Source of the DNA: JAPORK01 sp026710285
Lineage (GTDB): Bacteria; Pseudomonadota; Gammaproteobacteria; Pseudomonadales; Endozoicomonadaceae
Assembly (NCBI GenBank): GCA_965201045.1
Contig: OZ241746.1
Location: forward strand, 620,001 to 684,000
DNA length: 64,000 nt
Reading direction: 5' to 3'
This document shows, piece by piece, positions 39,182-51,087 of the stretch. Numbering within the stretch: the first letter of the stretch is position 1; each line of letters begins with the position of its first letter. The notes under the pieces are model-generated. The model worked only from the letters and a program-made list of their open reading frames with translations. It made no database searches and was not told where the DNA came from. The position numbers were made by a program, and so were the translations under genes.

Positions 39182-39217
39182 TATTAATATACCACTGTCT
39201 TGTGAATAAAAATACCA

Positions 39218-40138
39218 TTATTCTACTATTGTATTCCAGTGCTCATATTTATGCGATTTCCCATGAGTCACCTCAAAGTAAGCATCCCGCATTTCAGTAG
39301 TCACAGGACCGGTAGTGCCATCACCTACAGGTAAATCATCAACAAAGCTTACGGGAGTAACTTCCGAAGCTGTACCGCTGAAAAATATTTCATCAGCGAG
39401 ATATAACTCATCCCGGGTGAGATTTTTTTCAACAACCTGATAGTTAGCATCACGAGCCAGTGCCATTATAGTATCACGTGTAATACCGGGAAGTATATTG
39501 GCATCTGTAGGAGTATAAAGAATATTATTTTTTACCAGAAAAATATTTGCAGAGCTGCCTTCAGCAATAAACCCGTTGCAATCAAATAATATTGCTTCCT
39601 GGTAACCTTTTCGTTTTGCTTCCTGCAAAGCCAGTATAGAATTAACGTAATGTCCGGTTATTTTAGCTTTTGCAAATACACTGCCCGGGTAAAGCCTTTT
39701 AAAAGTAGAGGTAACAACGCTGATACCTTGGTCTTTTTCCGCACCAAAGTAGTTTTTCCAGTCCCAGGCAATGACAGAAACATGAACATCATTTCCCTGT
39801 GGATAAACCCCCAAAGAATTATCATTATAAAAAACCACAGGACGCAGATAGGCTGAGGAAAAATGGTTCCGGCGGATCACCTCTTGTTGCGCCCTGAGTA
39901 TAGTTTTTTGATCGAAAGGCAGTTTCATACCAATTAATCGCGCTGAATTAAATAACCTTTGCGTGTGTTCTTCTGCCCTGAAAATTGCCGGTCCTCTCTC
40001 TGTTTCATAGACTCTGACACCTTCAAACGCTCCGGAACCATAATGAATTGTATGGCTGGCTATAGAAATATTAGCTTTTTCATCACAGATAAACTCCCCA
40101 TTAAACCAGATTATATTTTGTTGACCTAAAAAACTCAT
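39218..40138 (-). CDS. ilvE: Branched-chain amino acid aminotransferase
   Basis: IlvE is a PLP enzyme that makes or degrades valine, leucine and isoleucine. The protein has 306 residues (E. coli 309). Conserved parts are IWFNGEFICDEKANISIASHTIHYGSGAFEGVRVYET, the PLP-Lys region FAKAKITGHYVNSILALQEAKRKGY, and FIAEGSSANIF. The C-terminal block reads DEIFFSGTASEVTPVSFVDD. It is followed by an IS6-like mini-element. With the acyl-CoA genes at 52455-54394 it could feed valine breakdown (inference). Confidence 0.95.
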   Translation of the reverse strand: MSFLGQQNIIWFNGEFICDEKANISIASHTIHYGSGAFEGVRVYETERGPAIFRAEEHTQRLFNSARLIGMKLPFDQKTILRAQQEVIRRNHFSSAYLRPVVFYNDNSLGVYPQGNDVHVSVIAWDWKNYFGAEKDQGISVVTSTFKRLYPGSVFAKAKITGHYVNSILALQEAKRKGYQEAILFDCNGFIAEGSSANIFLVKNNILYTPTDANILPGITRDTIMALARDANYQVVEKNLTRDELYLADEIFFSGTASEVTPVSFVDDLPVGDGTTGPVTTEMRDAYFEVTHGKSHKYEHWNTIVE

Positions 40139-40410
40139 CGGACCTCCTTAACAATTAAATAGACATTATGAGTATACGTTGATAGTATGCATTTTGGGAG
40201 GTTTTTTAGCTCTTATTAAGCAATAAAATAAATCTCACGCTTCTTTTTAGCTGGTTCTGTTTGCTCAAAGTATTATTGATAATGGAAATAGTTATAATGC
40301 AACAAAACATAATCTGATAGCTGATGACTGATAACTTCAGACATTTAATTGACGGCAATGAAATGCCTGAATACTGTTGTTATTTACCCTGTTTTTTTAA
40401 CACAAGGCGT

Positions 40411-40773
40411 TTATGTCACATTTTGGCTGGTAAATTCAGCCACTATTTTTTCTGCTGCACCTTTTTGTAAAACAATCATGTCGCCAAGCATACTCAACAT
40501 AACCGATTTTACTTTGCTAATATATTCCTGCAAATATCCTTGTATGTATTCTGCCATTTCATCAAGATCTTGTTGTGTAGGTTGCTGCGGAATATCAATA
40601 TTAAATATACCAGGATCAGGAACTCCCGGATATTTCTTTATACAGTCCTTTGCCATTTTTTGCCAGATATGTAATACAACAGGATCAGAGTGATGCAGCT
40701 TCTTTTCGATTAATTGCTCAAATTTGCGTGCTTTAAATTTTTTATTTTTAGTAATATCTATAATATCAGCCAT
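40411..40773 (-). CDS. Conserved-looking small protein of unknown function, 120 residues
   Basis: The cytoplasmic, helical, Lys-rich protein begins MADIIDITKNKKFKARKFEQLIEKKL and contains LHIWQKMAKDCIKKYPGVPDPGIFNIDIPQQPTQQDLDEMAEYIQGYL. No signal peptide or membrane segment is present. The amino acid use looks like a real gene, but I do not recognise the family. Confidence 0.65.
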   Translation of the reverse strand: MADIIDITKNKKFKARKFEQLIEKKLHHSDPVVLHIWQKMAKDCIKKYPGVPDPGIFNIDIPQQPTQQDLDEMAEYIQGYLQEYISKVKSVMLSMLGDMIVLQKGAAEKIVAEFTSQNVT

Positions 40774-41664
40774 CCTAGCTTCCTCTAGCTAACCATCCAT
40801 GCACTTGTAAGTGATGTCACCCTTATTTTATAATAGCCAAAAATAAGCAATATTTCTTAGCATCGCATGGCGCCTTAAAACCTGTCAGCTCAGGTAGAGT
40901 ATATAGTTACCTAAAACCGGAGAGAAAAATGGCAGCCGGCACATGTAAAAAATATTCCAGAAAACCTGAGCCGAATGCTGTTCCCCGCGCTCATAATCTG
41001 AATTATTTATACAGACAAACTACCTGGAGTTTAGGGTCTGTTAATGTTTTGTCGTTTAGCGCACAGGGATGAAAAATCAGATCGAATATATCTTCTGAGT
41101 CAAGTCCCAATGGGTATGGGAGTCATGGAATTAACAGAATATAAAAACTCAGGAATGATCGGTCATAAAACTAATCATCAGTTACACGGAGCTGGATGAA
41201 CCTTGTAAAAAAATTATCTGATTAGCACACAAAATATTATGTATAACGTATAGAAGTCAATAGGTGTACAGTTTATTATATATAAAAATGTTGCATCCTT
41301 TGTTGTACAAAACATATGTCTGCGTGTAATATCAATAACATAAAGATTTTATATTCTCTGTATAGTCTGAGATCTTCAAAATTTACGAAAAAAACAGGAA
41401 TATATATTTTTAGTTATTGTGTTACCGACAATTCATTATGCACCCATTTATTAATAAATATTATAAATGTGTGTTGGTGGGGATTCATACTTGTATTATA
41501 GTTGAGTAATCCGCTTTTCTTATATATTATCGTTAATAATATATAAAAAATAGTGAACTGTAGTATGATCAATATAAACTCTGTATATAATGAAATTTAC
41601 AGAGAAACACCGTTGTAAATTTGATACTGATATTATAAAACCTTAGACATGAGGAGATGACGAT
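40774..41664. other. Gene-free interval upstream of the HU-like gene
   Basis: Roughly 890 bp of AT-rich DNA with no convincing ORF, RNA gene or IS end. Short open frames, for example 41316-41501, have no ribosome site. Much of the last 350 bp is A/T-only tracts, perhaps carrying the promoter of the following gene. Confidence 0.45.
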
Positions 41665-42015
41665 ATGTCTAGTAAGTCTAACAAAAAAGCTGGTGCTATA
41701 AAAGAGAAATACACCAAAGCTCAAATATTGAGCGAAATAGCAGAAAATACCGAATTAACACGTAACGATGTGAAAAAGGTATTAGATGAGCTGGAACTGG
41801 TGATTGACCGGCATATCAAAAAGAAAAGTTGTGGAGAGTTTGTATTACCAGGTATGTTTAAAATTGTTACCAAAAAGAAACCAGCACAAAAAGCCAAAAA
41901 AAATGTGCCTAACCCATTTAAACCGGGAGAACTTATCGATGTTGCTGCTAAGCCTGCCAGTACACAAGTCAAAATACGGGCACTAAAAAAATTAAAAGAT
42001 GCTGCTGGCAATTAA
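41665..42015 (+). CDS. HU/IHF-family DNA-binding protein
   Basis: GAGGAG lies before the ATG. The 116-residue basic protein has the HU fold order: TKAQILSEIAENTELTRNDVKKVLDELELVIDRHI (helices), GEFVLPGMFKIVTKKKPAQKAKKNVPNPFKPGE (beta arm) and KIRALKKLKDAA. It differs from canonical HU-alpha/beta and IHF by an N-terminal Lys/Ser extension and by the arm, which reads NPFKPGE rather than NPxTGE, as in some HU-like proteins of intracellular bacteria and large viruses. The probable role is nucleoid compaction. Confidence 0.85.
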   Translation: MSSKSNKKAGAIKEKYTKAQILSEIAENTELTRNDVKKVLDELELVIDRHIKKKSCGEFVLPGMFKIVTKKKPAQKAKKNVPNPFKPGELIDVAAKPASTQVKIRALKKLKDAAGN

Positions 42016-42460
42016 TATTAAATAATATTTATGTGGAGATGAGATCTATTCTCATCCTCCCTAACTCAAAATACGTTCTGAGTACATACTTTCATAAACT
42101 GATAACGCAAAATACCCCAATCGCCGTTAAAATTAACTCATCAGAGCATTATTTACTAATTTAAACGTTAATTATCGTAAGATTTTTCAAATAAATGAAC
42201 AAATGCATTTGATGTGAGCAATGATCATCATGTCGCTTACACAGAAGATTACACTTTACAGACAAATAAAAACAACAAGAAAAACTAAAAAGCAGTGGCT
42301 TTTTATCAACATTTGCAGCCTGTCAAAAAATTATAAACAGGCTCTGACAGACGCAATGGACTATTATTGACTTATAAAACCTCAAAAGCAGACCTGACAA
42401 TAGCTACTTTCCGTGTATTTTTATTAGTTCTTAACTACAACAAAAGACTACATATTACCT
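42016..42460. other. Intergenic interval, no gene
   Basis: A GATGAGA-TCTAT-TCTCATC hairpin at 42038-42056 just behind the HU-like gene might end its transcript, although no T-run follows. Nothing else is seen before the IS605-type end at 42461. Confidence 0.35.
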
Positions 42461-42482
42461 TGACATCCCCCCTCCCTAAAGG

Positions 42483-42740
42483 CTGTCTCTTAGTCGCATT
42501 TTTTAAGTTCTGATTTTCATTCATAGTTTTATTTTCTGCTGAATATATAGACCTTTGCTGAACGTACCGTGGGCTGAGCCTGTCGAAGCCTGGGAGAAAT
42601 TAAAACCTAAGTATCCCCATCCAGGCTTCGACAAGCTCAGCCAGCGGATAGGGTAGCATTGATGAAATTGTCTGAATTTACCTGTATTTACTGCTCTGTT
42701 CATCTGAAATTTTTGTTGGGGATTTGTGTATAAAAGACAG
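42483..42740. mobile_element. IS50-like MITE, 258 bp, nested in an IS605-type hairpin
   Basis: Left end CTGTCTCTTAGTCGCATTTT, right end ATTTGTGTATAAAAGACAG. Inside are paired GGCTGAGCCTGTCGAAGCC and its inverse, forming a large stem. The left flank TTGACATCCCCCCTCCCTAAAGG and right flank ACCCTGAAGGGCGAGGTTTTACGGC are the two halves of an IS605-type end, so the mini-element landed in that hairpin. CCCTAAAGG and CCCTGAAGG on the two sides look like a degraded 9-bp target duplication. Confidence 0.8.
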
Positions 42741-42789
42741 ACCCTGAAGGGCGAGGTTTTACGGCCTGCAGGGTAATTTCTTTCACCAA

Positions 42790-43509
42790 TTAACATGGAC
42801 CATGAGAAATGTTAAACTTCTGCCCTCCAAACGTTGAAATACAAATTTTACCCCCTTCTCTTGTCTTGCAAGTCATAGAACCTATGTAAGATGTTTTAAA
42901 AAAGGGAAGATGTTCTATTTTAATATAAGAGTTAGTACAGTCGGGACTTGCCATCCACCACTTATGCCCATCCTGAGCTAATATAAAGTTATTAATCGTT
43001 ACCTCCTGTTTAGCACCAGCTTTAAATGTACACATACGATTTCCCGGATAGCACTGATAATTTTTTAATTTGTACTGTAGTACTCCTCTAACTGCAAAGT
43101 TAAGTTTATCCGGCAAAGCATGGAATATAGAACGATCTGCTGAGTTCTTAATCCACTTGCCAAAACATTTTGCAACAGAGCCTGTATATTGCTTATCTGC
43201 TTTTACAGTTAATATTGCTTTAGGACAACATTTTGCTTTGTTTACACTGCTATCACACCCTTCAAATTTATTAACAGATACTCCGCCATATAATTGCTTA
43301 TCAGGAACGCAATGGTCAGCTTCTTTAAATGACATGCCTGTTGCAAGTGAAAAACTTTTTAACATTGAACTATAAGCTGAATAATGTCTGTTGTTGTTTA
43401 TTAAAATACTCACATCGTATGCAGTATGGTCTTCTGCATAACCATAAGGTAAACGCATGAGCAAATATAACACTGTAATTATTTTTACGAACAATAGATT
43501 ATTTTTCAT
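42790..43509 (-). CDS. Secreted Cys-rich protein, family A
   Basis: The start is clear: AGGAGG 8 bases upstream. A signal peptide (residues 1-25, ending GYAEDH) is followed by a 214-residue mature part with about 12 Cys (disulfide-rich periplasmic or exported). The segment VAKCF...LNFAVRGVLQYK...C...INNFILAQDGHKWWM matches the protein at 49453-50085 in order and spacing, defining a small family. No known domain is recognised. The gene ends in the IS605-type end flanking the MITE at 42483. Confidence 0.75.
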   Translation of the reverse strand: MKNNLLFVKIITVLYLLMRLPYGYAEDHTAYDVSILINNNRHYSAYSSMLKSFSLATGMSFKEADHCVPDKQLYGGVSVNKFEGCDSSVNKAKCCPKAILTVKADKQYTGSVAKCFGKWIKNSADRSIFHALPDKLNFAVRGVLQYKLKNYQCYPGNRMCTFKAGAKQEVTINNFILAQDGHKWWMASPDCTNSYIKIEHLPFFKTSYIGSMTCKTREGGKICISTFGGQKFNISHGPC

Positions 43510-43778
43510 CTATTAACCTCCTACAAATCAGGTAAGTTATAAAGCTATAAAATTAACATCAATCATCAACACAACTTCTCCGGATATTATCTCTCCAGTT
43601 AAGCATGAAAAGTTCTCTGCTCAAAACTTTCCTGATATCACCCGAAATACTCTGGTACTGTTTTTCAATAATTAAAATTTAGATCATCAATACATATAAA
43701 TTGTTCAATTCCATGCATTGCCCTGAATATACCTAATATCTTTTATTTGTACTTTTTTATTCAAATATCATATTTTGC

Positions 43779-44291
43779 CTAATGACTGGCAAGAAAAATT
43801 TCAAAATCAGTAAAAAAATGCAACACAGTAGCGCTGCAATTCTGCAATCTGAGTAACAGATTGTATTTGCTTATATTTGAGATTTTACCACATTCACCTT
43901 TTTTAACCCGGGAAAATTGCAACAGGTTTGCAAACATGTTTTTTGAGTGATTACCTAAAAAAATGTTACAGACGGATTGCTGGTAATCTAATTGCCCGAT
44001 TTCAGGACAATTTCCGATCACATTAACAATGACAAGAGATAATAAAATATCAAATACCTGACAAGCAAAAAATTTAATGGAGCTTATTGGTATGCCATAG
44101 TCACGCTGCAGACATTTGGATAACTGACAATAAATTAACTGCTCAGCTTCACTAAGTTGCTTAAGGGCACAGCTTTTCTTTTCTTCCCTGAGCTCCTTTA
44201 CCCCTAATGCCAACTTTTCTACACAAATATTAAGTATAATGATATATCTTAAGCGCACATGGCATATATGTATACTACAAATTTTGGTCAC
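43779..44291 (-). CDS. Possible unknown protein, 170 residues
   Basis: An open frame with a Cys-rich central region and a hydrophobic segment (FACQVFDILLSLVIVNVIG), no clear ribosome site and no family resemblance. The start is uncertain; the first 25 residues look poor. It may be a decayed gene. It is kept because it is long for this AT-rich background and lies in an otherwise empty 1-kb gap. Confidence 0.3.
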   Translation of the reverse strand: MTKICSIHICHVRLRYIIILNICVEKLALGVKELREEKKSCALKQLSEAEQLIYCQLSKCLQRDYGIPISSIKFFACQVFDILLSLVIVNVIGNCPEIGQLDYQQSVCNIFLGNHSKNMFANLLQFSRVKKGECGKISNISKYNLLLRLQNCSATVLHFFTDFEIFLASH

Positions 44292-44548
44292 AATGTTTTC
44301 TTATTCCACGATGGCAAAAATGCCTGAGGAGCCATCCATCTTTTTATATTAAAGACTGTTATTGATTTTTGTACTAACACTTAAATCTATACTGCATGCA
44401 GAAAAAATATAGCAAAAATAAATTGAAGATCAAACCTACAAAACAAACTCTACCCTCTGCCTTATCTGTTATGAAATTGTGCACAAAACGGTTTAGGCGC
44501 TATCGGTTTAGGTTTATGGTGACTCACCTTCGAATTTGGTGGCTGAGC

Positions 44549-44877
44549 TTGTCTCTTAGCCACATTTTTTAGATGATTATTTTTTATCTTACCGCTGGCA
44601 GGTTGCTTACTGCTGAATATAAAAGCCTTTTTGGAATAAAACCGTTCACTGAGCTTGTCGAAGCTCTTAGGCTGAGCAGAGCCGAAACCTTGAGTATAAA
44701 GCAGTCGGGCTTCGACAGTCTCATCCCACGTTGTACATCCGGCAAAAGCGCAGACTTATCATTCCTGCGAAAATGGGAATCTACAGCCCACGGTGCGTTT
44801 AGCAGAGACCGGTATATTCAGCAAAAAATAAATATTTGAGTAAAAATTAGCGTCTAAAAAATATGACAAAGAGACAG
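44549..44877. mobile_element. IS50-like MITE, 329 bp, beside the 16S gene
   Basis: Left end TTGTCTCTTAGCCACATTTTTTAG, right end ATGACAAAGAGACAG (inverse CTGTCTCTTTGTCAT). Both ends are of the same type, unlike the copies at 42483 and 62558. The right flank TTCTGAAGCGTGAGGCTTTACGGC is an IS605-type half end. It occupies the place where the 16S-23S spacer should lead on. Confidence 0.7.
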
Positions 44878-45073
44878 ATTCTGAAGCGTGAGGCTTTACG
44901 GCATGCCTGACAATCAGCAAAAAAATTATGCACTGACTTTGAATGTTTGAATGCACAAAAAAAGGCATCAACCTTACTGTTTTGCTAACACTGCTTATGA
45001 CATAATTTTATATTAATGGCAATAAAAACAAATCAAATAATTCGTGTGAACACTCAGCCGGATGAGTATCGTT
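44878..45073 (-). other. Truncated 16S-23S spacer
   Basis: Immediately behind the 16S gene the minus strand carries a short spacer that includes GAGTGTTCACACGAATTATT, which resembles the leader motif CACACGAATTATCTG at 46751-46765 (inverse direction of processing stem partners). tRNA-Ile/Ala and 23S starts are absent; an IS605-type half end and MITE follow. Confidence 0.5.
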
Positions 45074-46627
<1,554 letters not shown>

Positions 46628-46921
46628 ATTTTTTAAACACTCTGTAAACAGAGCATTTAAAATCTGGCTCATTACTGACAATATACTCATGAATTTTCAA
46701 GAGCTACCCGTAATGAATATTTTTTATCTCTATCCAGCACGAGTGCCCACACGAATTATCTGATTCTGTTTTTAAAGATCGTTCGGGATTAATTTATGAT
46801 TGGTCTGCAATCTAAATCAGTTTTGAACCTGAATATTAAGTTCTCTGTTTGCCCGACAGGCTTAATGCCTGTTTCATCATTCAATGAAGGAGCATTGTAC
46901 CTGCTTTTTTCTTATTGTCAA
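46628..46921 (-). promoter_or_regulatory. rRNA promoter and leader
   Basis: On the minus strand TTGACA (46916-46921), 16 bp, then TACAAT (46894-46899) is a near-consensus sigma-70 promoter. Transcription should start near 46887 and run about 260 nt to the 16S gene. The leader has a boxA-like CGATCTTTAAAAACAG (46767-46782) followed by AGATAATTCGTGTGGGCAC, as seen in rRNA leaders of Oceanospirillales and Pseudomonas. The gene therefore looks expressed despite its detachment. Confidence 0.8.
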
Positions 46922-46970
46922 GACTTTTGTTTGCTAAAATTTTATATTGCTTGATAACAACCCTTTCTAG

Positions 46971-47294
46971 TTACGACTCAGTACAGTCTTCCAGCCAGCT
47001 TAAATAAGGGGCAAACCCTTCTATAACAGGTACCTGAACAATTTGAGGAACATCGTATTCATGCAATGCGCAAACTGTTTTTTCAAGCGCAGAGTAGCAA
47101 GCTTTTTTTGTTTTAATTATTAATAAAACCTCATTCTGGTTACACACTTCACCTTCCCAGACATAGTGACTGTTAATAGGCATAACTTGAATACAGGCAG
47201 CTAATTTTTTTTTAAGTAGTTCATTGATAAGCCTCTCGCTGCTTTTCTGGTTACTCGTTGTTGTCAGCACGATGCAGAATTTTTCTGATACCAT
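46971..47294 (-). CDS. cutA: Divalent-ion tolerance protein CutA
   Basis: A 107-residue PII-like trimeric protein with the family motifs LTTTSNQKSSERLINELLKKKLAACIQVMPI, SHYVWEGEVCNQNEVLLIIKT and LHEYDVPQIVQVPVIEG..YLSWL. E. coli CutA is linked to copper tolerance; the mechanism is unclear. It is divergent from typA. Start and length are normal. Confidence 0.94.
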   Translation of the reverse strand: MVSEKFCIVLTTTSNQKSSERLINELLKKKLAACIQVMPINSHYVWEGEVCNQNEVLLIIKTKKACYSALEKTVCALHEYDVPQIVQVPVIEGFAPYLSWLEDCTES

Positions 47295-47493
47295 TTTTTA
47301 TCCCCTAATTGACTGATTTAACCCATCTGCCGTTAATATACATAGCAAATAAAAGGTATGAATACCTATATCAAATCAATAAACTTTTTGATAAAATTTA
47401 TTTAAAACTTTCTATTTTATGTATTCCACTATTATATAGTGTCATCATAATTACGAAATTATATATTCACAGAGCGGTTTTATTTTAAATTTT

Positions 47494-49320
47494 ATGACAC
47501 AAAAAAATTCTCAAAAAACTTTACGCAACCTGGCCATTATTGCCCATGTTGATCACGGCAAAACAACGCTGGTAGATAAACTGCTCCAGCAATCAGGTAC
47601 ACTTGACCGAAAAGATCTCGGTGCTGACCGCATCATGGATTTTAACGACCAGGAAAAAGAACGCGGTATTACTATACTTGCTAAAAATACAGCGCTTAAC
47701 TGGAATGATTATCACATCAATATTGTCGATACACCCGGGCATGCTGATTTTGGTGGTGAAGTAGAGCGGGTTTTATCAATGGTCGACTCAGTGTTACTTA
47801 TGGTTGATGCCGTGGACGGACCCATGCCACAAACACGGTTTGTCACCCAAAAAGCCTTTGAGCGTGGACTTAAACCTATTGTAGTTATCAACAAAATAGA
47901 TCGCGAAAGCGCGCGCCCTGACTGGGCAATAGGTGAAGTATTTGATCTGTTCGATCGCCTCGGAGCCACCGAAGAACAATTAGATTTTCCAGTTATCTAT
48001 ACTTCTGCTATTAACGGTATTGCCGGTGAAGATCCTGAACATATGGCTGATGACATGACACCACTATTTGAAATGATCGTCAATAATGTTCCGGTCCCTG
48101 AAGTCGATGCAGAAGGTCCTTTGCAAATGCAGATCAGCTCTCTGGACTACAACAGCTATGTTGGTGTTATTGGTATTGGGCGTATTACACGTGGAGTGTT
48201 AACCCCTAACACGCCTGTCTGCCTGATCAGCAGAGAAGGTAACAAGCGTAACGCACGTATCTTACAGGTGATGAGCCACTCCGGCCTTAACCGTATTGAC
48301 ACAGAACGAGCTGAAGCCGGAGACATTGTCTGTATTACCGGTATCGAAGGCTTAAACATTTCTGATACTCTCTGCGACCCCAAAACACCAGAAGCACTGC
48401 CTCCACTGACCGTAGATGAACCTACTGTCAGCATGACTTTTATGGTCAACAATTCACCCTTTGCAGGCAAAGACGGTAAATTTCTGACTTCTCGCAATAT
48501 TAAAGATCGCCTGGAAAAAGAGCTACTACACAACGTAGCATTACGAGTCAGACAGGGCAGCGATGCCGATAAATTTATTGTTTCTGGTCGTGGAGAATTA
48601 CATCTTTCGGTATTAATTGAAACCATGAGAAGAGAAGATTTTGAAATAGGTGTCTCGCGACCAGAAGTTATCATCAGAGATAACGATGGTGTTAAAGAAG
48701 AACCCTATGAAAATGTGGTGGCTGATATTGAAGAACAGCATCAGGGTGCCATCATGGAAGAGATGGGTAACCGCAAAGCTGAACTAACTAATATGCAGCC
48801 TGATGGTAAAGGACGTGTACGTCTTGATTTCATCATGCCAGCAAGAGGTTTGATCGGTTTTCGTTCACTCTTTCTGACACTTACATCCGGTAGCGGTATT
48901 CTAACCAGTATCTTTGATCATTATGGTCCGGTAAAAGTGGGAGCCGTAGCAAAACGTAAAAACGGTGTACTCATTTCAAAAGTTCAGGGTAAAGCATTAG
49001 GCTATGCACTATTCAACCTTCAGGATCGAGGACGGCTGTTTATCGGACCTTCTGAAGATGTTTATGAAGGCATGATTATCGGTGAGCACAGCCGCAATAA
49101 TGATCTGACTGTGAACCCTACAAAAGCCAAACAACTCACCAATATTCGGGCAGCAGGTTCTGATGAAAATATTATGCTGACTTCACCGATTCGCCATACA
49201 CTGGAACAGGCACTTGAATTTGTAGCTGATGATGAACTCGTAGAGGTAACGCCGCATAGTATTCGTTTACGGAAAAAACTGCTAACAGAGAATGAACGCA
49301 AACGTGCAGACCGTAGTTAA
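47494..49320 (+). CDS. typA: Translational GTPase TypA/BipA
   Basis: This ribosome-binding GTPase assists 50S assembly under stress. The 608-residue protein (E. coli 607) has G1 [15 protein letters not shown], the G2 [14 protein letters not shown]3 DTPGHADF, G4 NKIDR and G5 TSA, then EF-G-like domains III and V and the BipA C-terminal domain ([34 protein letters not shown]). Codon use looks less AT-rich than neighbours, as usual for highly conserved genes. The next gene is convergent. Confidence 0.97.
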   Translation: MTQKNSQKTLRNLAIIAHVDHGKTTLVDKLLQQSGTLDRKDLGADRIMDFNDQEKERGITILAKNTALNWNDYHINIVDTPGHADFGGEVERVLSMVDSVLLMVDAVDGPMPQTRFVTQKAFERGLKPIVVINKIDRESARPDWAIGEVFDLFDRLGATEEQLDFPVIYTSAINGIAGEDPEHMADDMTPLFEMIVNNVPVPEVDAEGPLQMQISSLDYNSYVGVIGIGRITRGVLTPNTPVCLISREGNKRNARILQVMSHSGLNRIDTERAEAGDIVCITGIEGLNISDTLCDPKTPEALPPLTVDEPTVSMTFMVNNSPFAGKDGKFLTSRNIKDRLEKELLHNVALRVRQGSDADKFIVSGRGELHLSVLIETMRREDFEIGVSRPEVIIRDNDGVKEEPYENVVADIEEQHQGAIMEEMGNRKAELTNMQPDGKGRVRLDFIMPARGLIGFRSLFLTLTSGSGILTSIFDHYGPVKVGAVAKRKNGVLISKVQGKALGYALFNLQDRGRLFIGPSEDVYEGMIIGEHSRNNDLTVNPTKAKQLTNIRAAGSDENIMLTSPIRHTLEQALEFVADDELVEVTPHSIRLRKKLLTENERKRADRS

Positions 49321-49452
49321 AGCCTGCATGCATTACCTTCATTTACAAAGCCGGACAAACCGGTCCTGAAGAATTGCATACAGATCAACCATTCCTGCTT
49401 AAGCAGGGATGAGATAACAAGCAAAAAGAACACAAAGACAGGTTAACAAAAA

Positions 49453-50085
49453 TTACGGAGTCACCCACCACTTCTTCCGATAATTTTTTTCATTGCCAAT
49501 TATGTCAATCGTGCTGTGCGTACCTTCAATTATTCCCAACGACCAAAAAAGCCCGGTTGGATTATAGTCAACCCTACAGTTTATTTGGTCACTGTGATGA
49601 GGATGAAAACAATTTTTTCCTCCTACTACCCAATAATTAGAAAATAAAGAATTTCCCTGCGCCAAAAAAATATCCCTGAACTCAACAATTTTACGAGTAC
49701 ACGAACGACCCTGAAACTTCTGAAAAAGTGCCAGCGTCCCTCTTATTGCAAAATTGAGCCTGCCAAAATATTGCCCTTCTGAATTGTCTTTACCTACCTG
49801 ATCATTAAAATATTTTGCTACAGTTTTAGATCTTTTTCTGCCTGCTCTCGCTGTTAATGTCAGCAGATTTGAATCATAGTGAGACAGCTGTTTGCCGATT
49901 TCAATATGACTTGGTTGAGAAGGATTTACACGGTAATCCGTTACCGTAAACGTTACACAATCAACCTTAATAGTACTGTTTTCACCATTAAATATAACGG
50001 TATTATAGTGCTCTTTTTTTGCATAAATATTCAGCACATAACTAAAAGCTGTTAGCATAACGACAAATTTTATTAAGAAAGACAT
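49453..50085 (-). CDS. Secreted protein, family A paralogue
   Basis: The start has AGGGGG 7 bases upstream. Residues 1-22 are a signal peptide (FVVMLTAFSYVLNIYA). The mature 188 residues contain VAKYF...RLNFAIRGTLALFQ...C..KIVEFRDIFLAQG...YWVVGGKNC, matching the 42790-43509 protein in the same order. It has fewer cysteines (five) and lost the N-terminal third. Function is unknown; a secreted host-interaction role is inference from the setting. Confidence 0.75.
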   Translation of the reverse strand: MSFLIKFVVMLTAFSYVLNIYAKKEHYNTVIFNGENSTIKVDCVTFTVTDYRVNPSQPSHIEIGKQLSHYDSNLLTLTARAGRKRSKTVAKYFNDQVGKDNSEGQYFGRLNFAIRGTLALFQKFQGRSCTRKIVEFRDIFLAQGNSLFSNYWVVGGKNCFHPHHSDQINCRVDYNPTGLFWSLGIIEGTHSTIDIIGNEKNYRKKWWVTP

Positions 50086-50136
50086 ATGAACCCCCTAAAA
50101 ATAATAAAGATTTTTTACTTTGTTAAATTTTTCACT

Positions 50137-50276
50137 ATCAACACTTTGGACAGTTTTTGTAAGTTATTGATTTTAAAAGAATTTATCTTTCATCTTACTG
50201 TAAAAAATATCCTTAAAAATCAATAGCTTACAGTTTAACCCACGGTAGGTTTTTAAAAATTGTTCGAAGTATTGAC
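50137..50276. repeat. 140-bp inverted-repeat element, inverted relative to 27484
   Basis: Termini ATCAACACTTTGGACAGTTTTTG and AATTGTTCGAAGTATTGA. Interior AAAAGAATTTATCTTTCATCTTACTG and AGTTTAACCCACGGTAGG are the inverse of the copy at 27484-27623. It lies 50 bp upstream of the secreted paralogue's start. Confidence 0.75.
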
Positions 50277-51087
50277 TATCAAAAACAATGGAAAATGTTA
50301 TAAAGCATTTATTTGAACCATCCGGAAAACTGCAATCAGACAAAGATGAATAAACACCTGAAATCCTTTCCTGTGCACATAACAGATGTTTTACTGAAAA
50401 TAAAACATGAAGGAGACTTTTTAAAACACTATTTGCTTTAAAGGTGAAAGCATCATTCTACAGGACACAAAAAGATTATGATTTTATCAGTATGTGTTCT
50501 AAAGTTACCACCAATAAGAGGCTCAGAATCTTTTATAAAAAGTGAAAATGATGAGAAGTGACAAAAGTTATTTATTCTTTGTGACGCATACAGTAGTGCT
50601 ACGCAACAAAAAAAACTTAATGAAAAATCAAAGAAATTCGACCCATAAAGATATTTTTGTCTTTAAAAAGACTATCAAAAATTAAAATATGGAAACAGAT
50701 AGGTAAATAAATACAAATTTTTGAAGAAACAAACTATCATTTTTTTGAAAACAATTAACCATCACCTAATAGGTTAGATAAAAACCAGGTTAAAAAGTTC
50801 TGTCTCTGAGAAAATATATTTCGATAAAACTATTTCCCCAGATTAAATTTTCCGGATTAAAATATATACTCTTATACAAGTATTTGGTTAGATGTGAAAA
50901 AATTTGGAAATTTCCGGATTCCTGTGAAAGCAAAAATCCATTGGTATTTACAGTGTATCTTTTGTTTTTATTTGATTTTTTTATTTTCAATAATTATGTC
51001 GATTATGCCTGCAAAAGATTTTCAATATCTTTATATATTGAAAGTGCACTGTTTAATATTTAATTATTATAAAAAAGAGGCTCAGAT
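50277..51087. other. Gene-free stretch with one dispersed repeat
   Basis: AT-rich DNA without a credible gene. 50865-50937 is a copy of the TACTCTTATACAAGTATTTGG...GATGTGAAAAAATTT repeat seen at 24421-24497 and 25163-25234. A GAGG ribosome site for the next gene is at about 51078. Confidence 0.55.

Noticed and set aside
41316..41501. 61-codon frame upstream of the HU-like gene
   Set aside because: No ribosome site and a random-looking composition in A/T-rich DNA.
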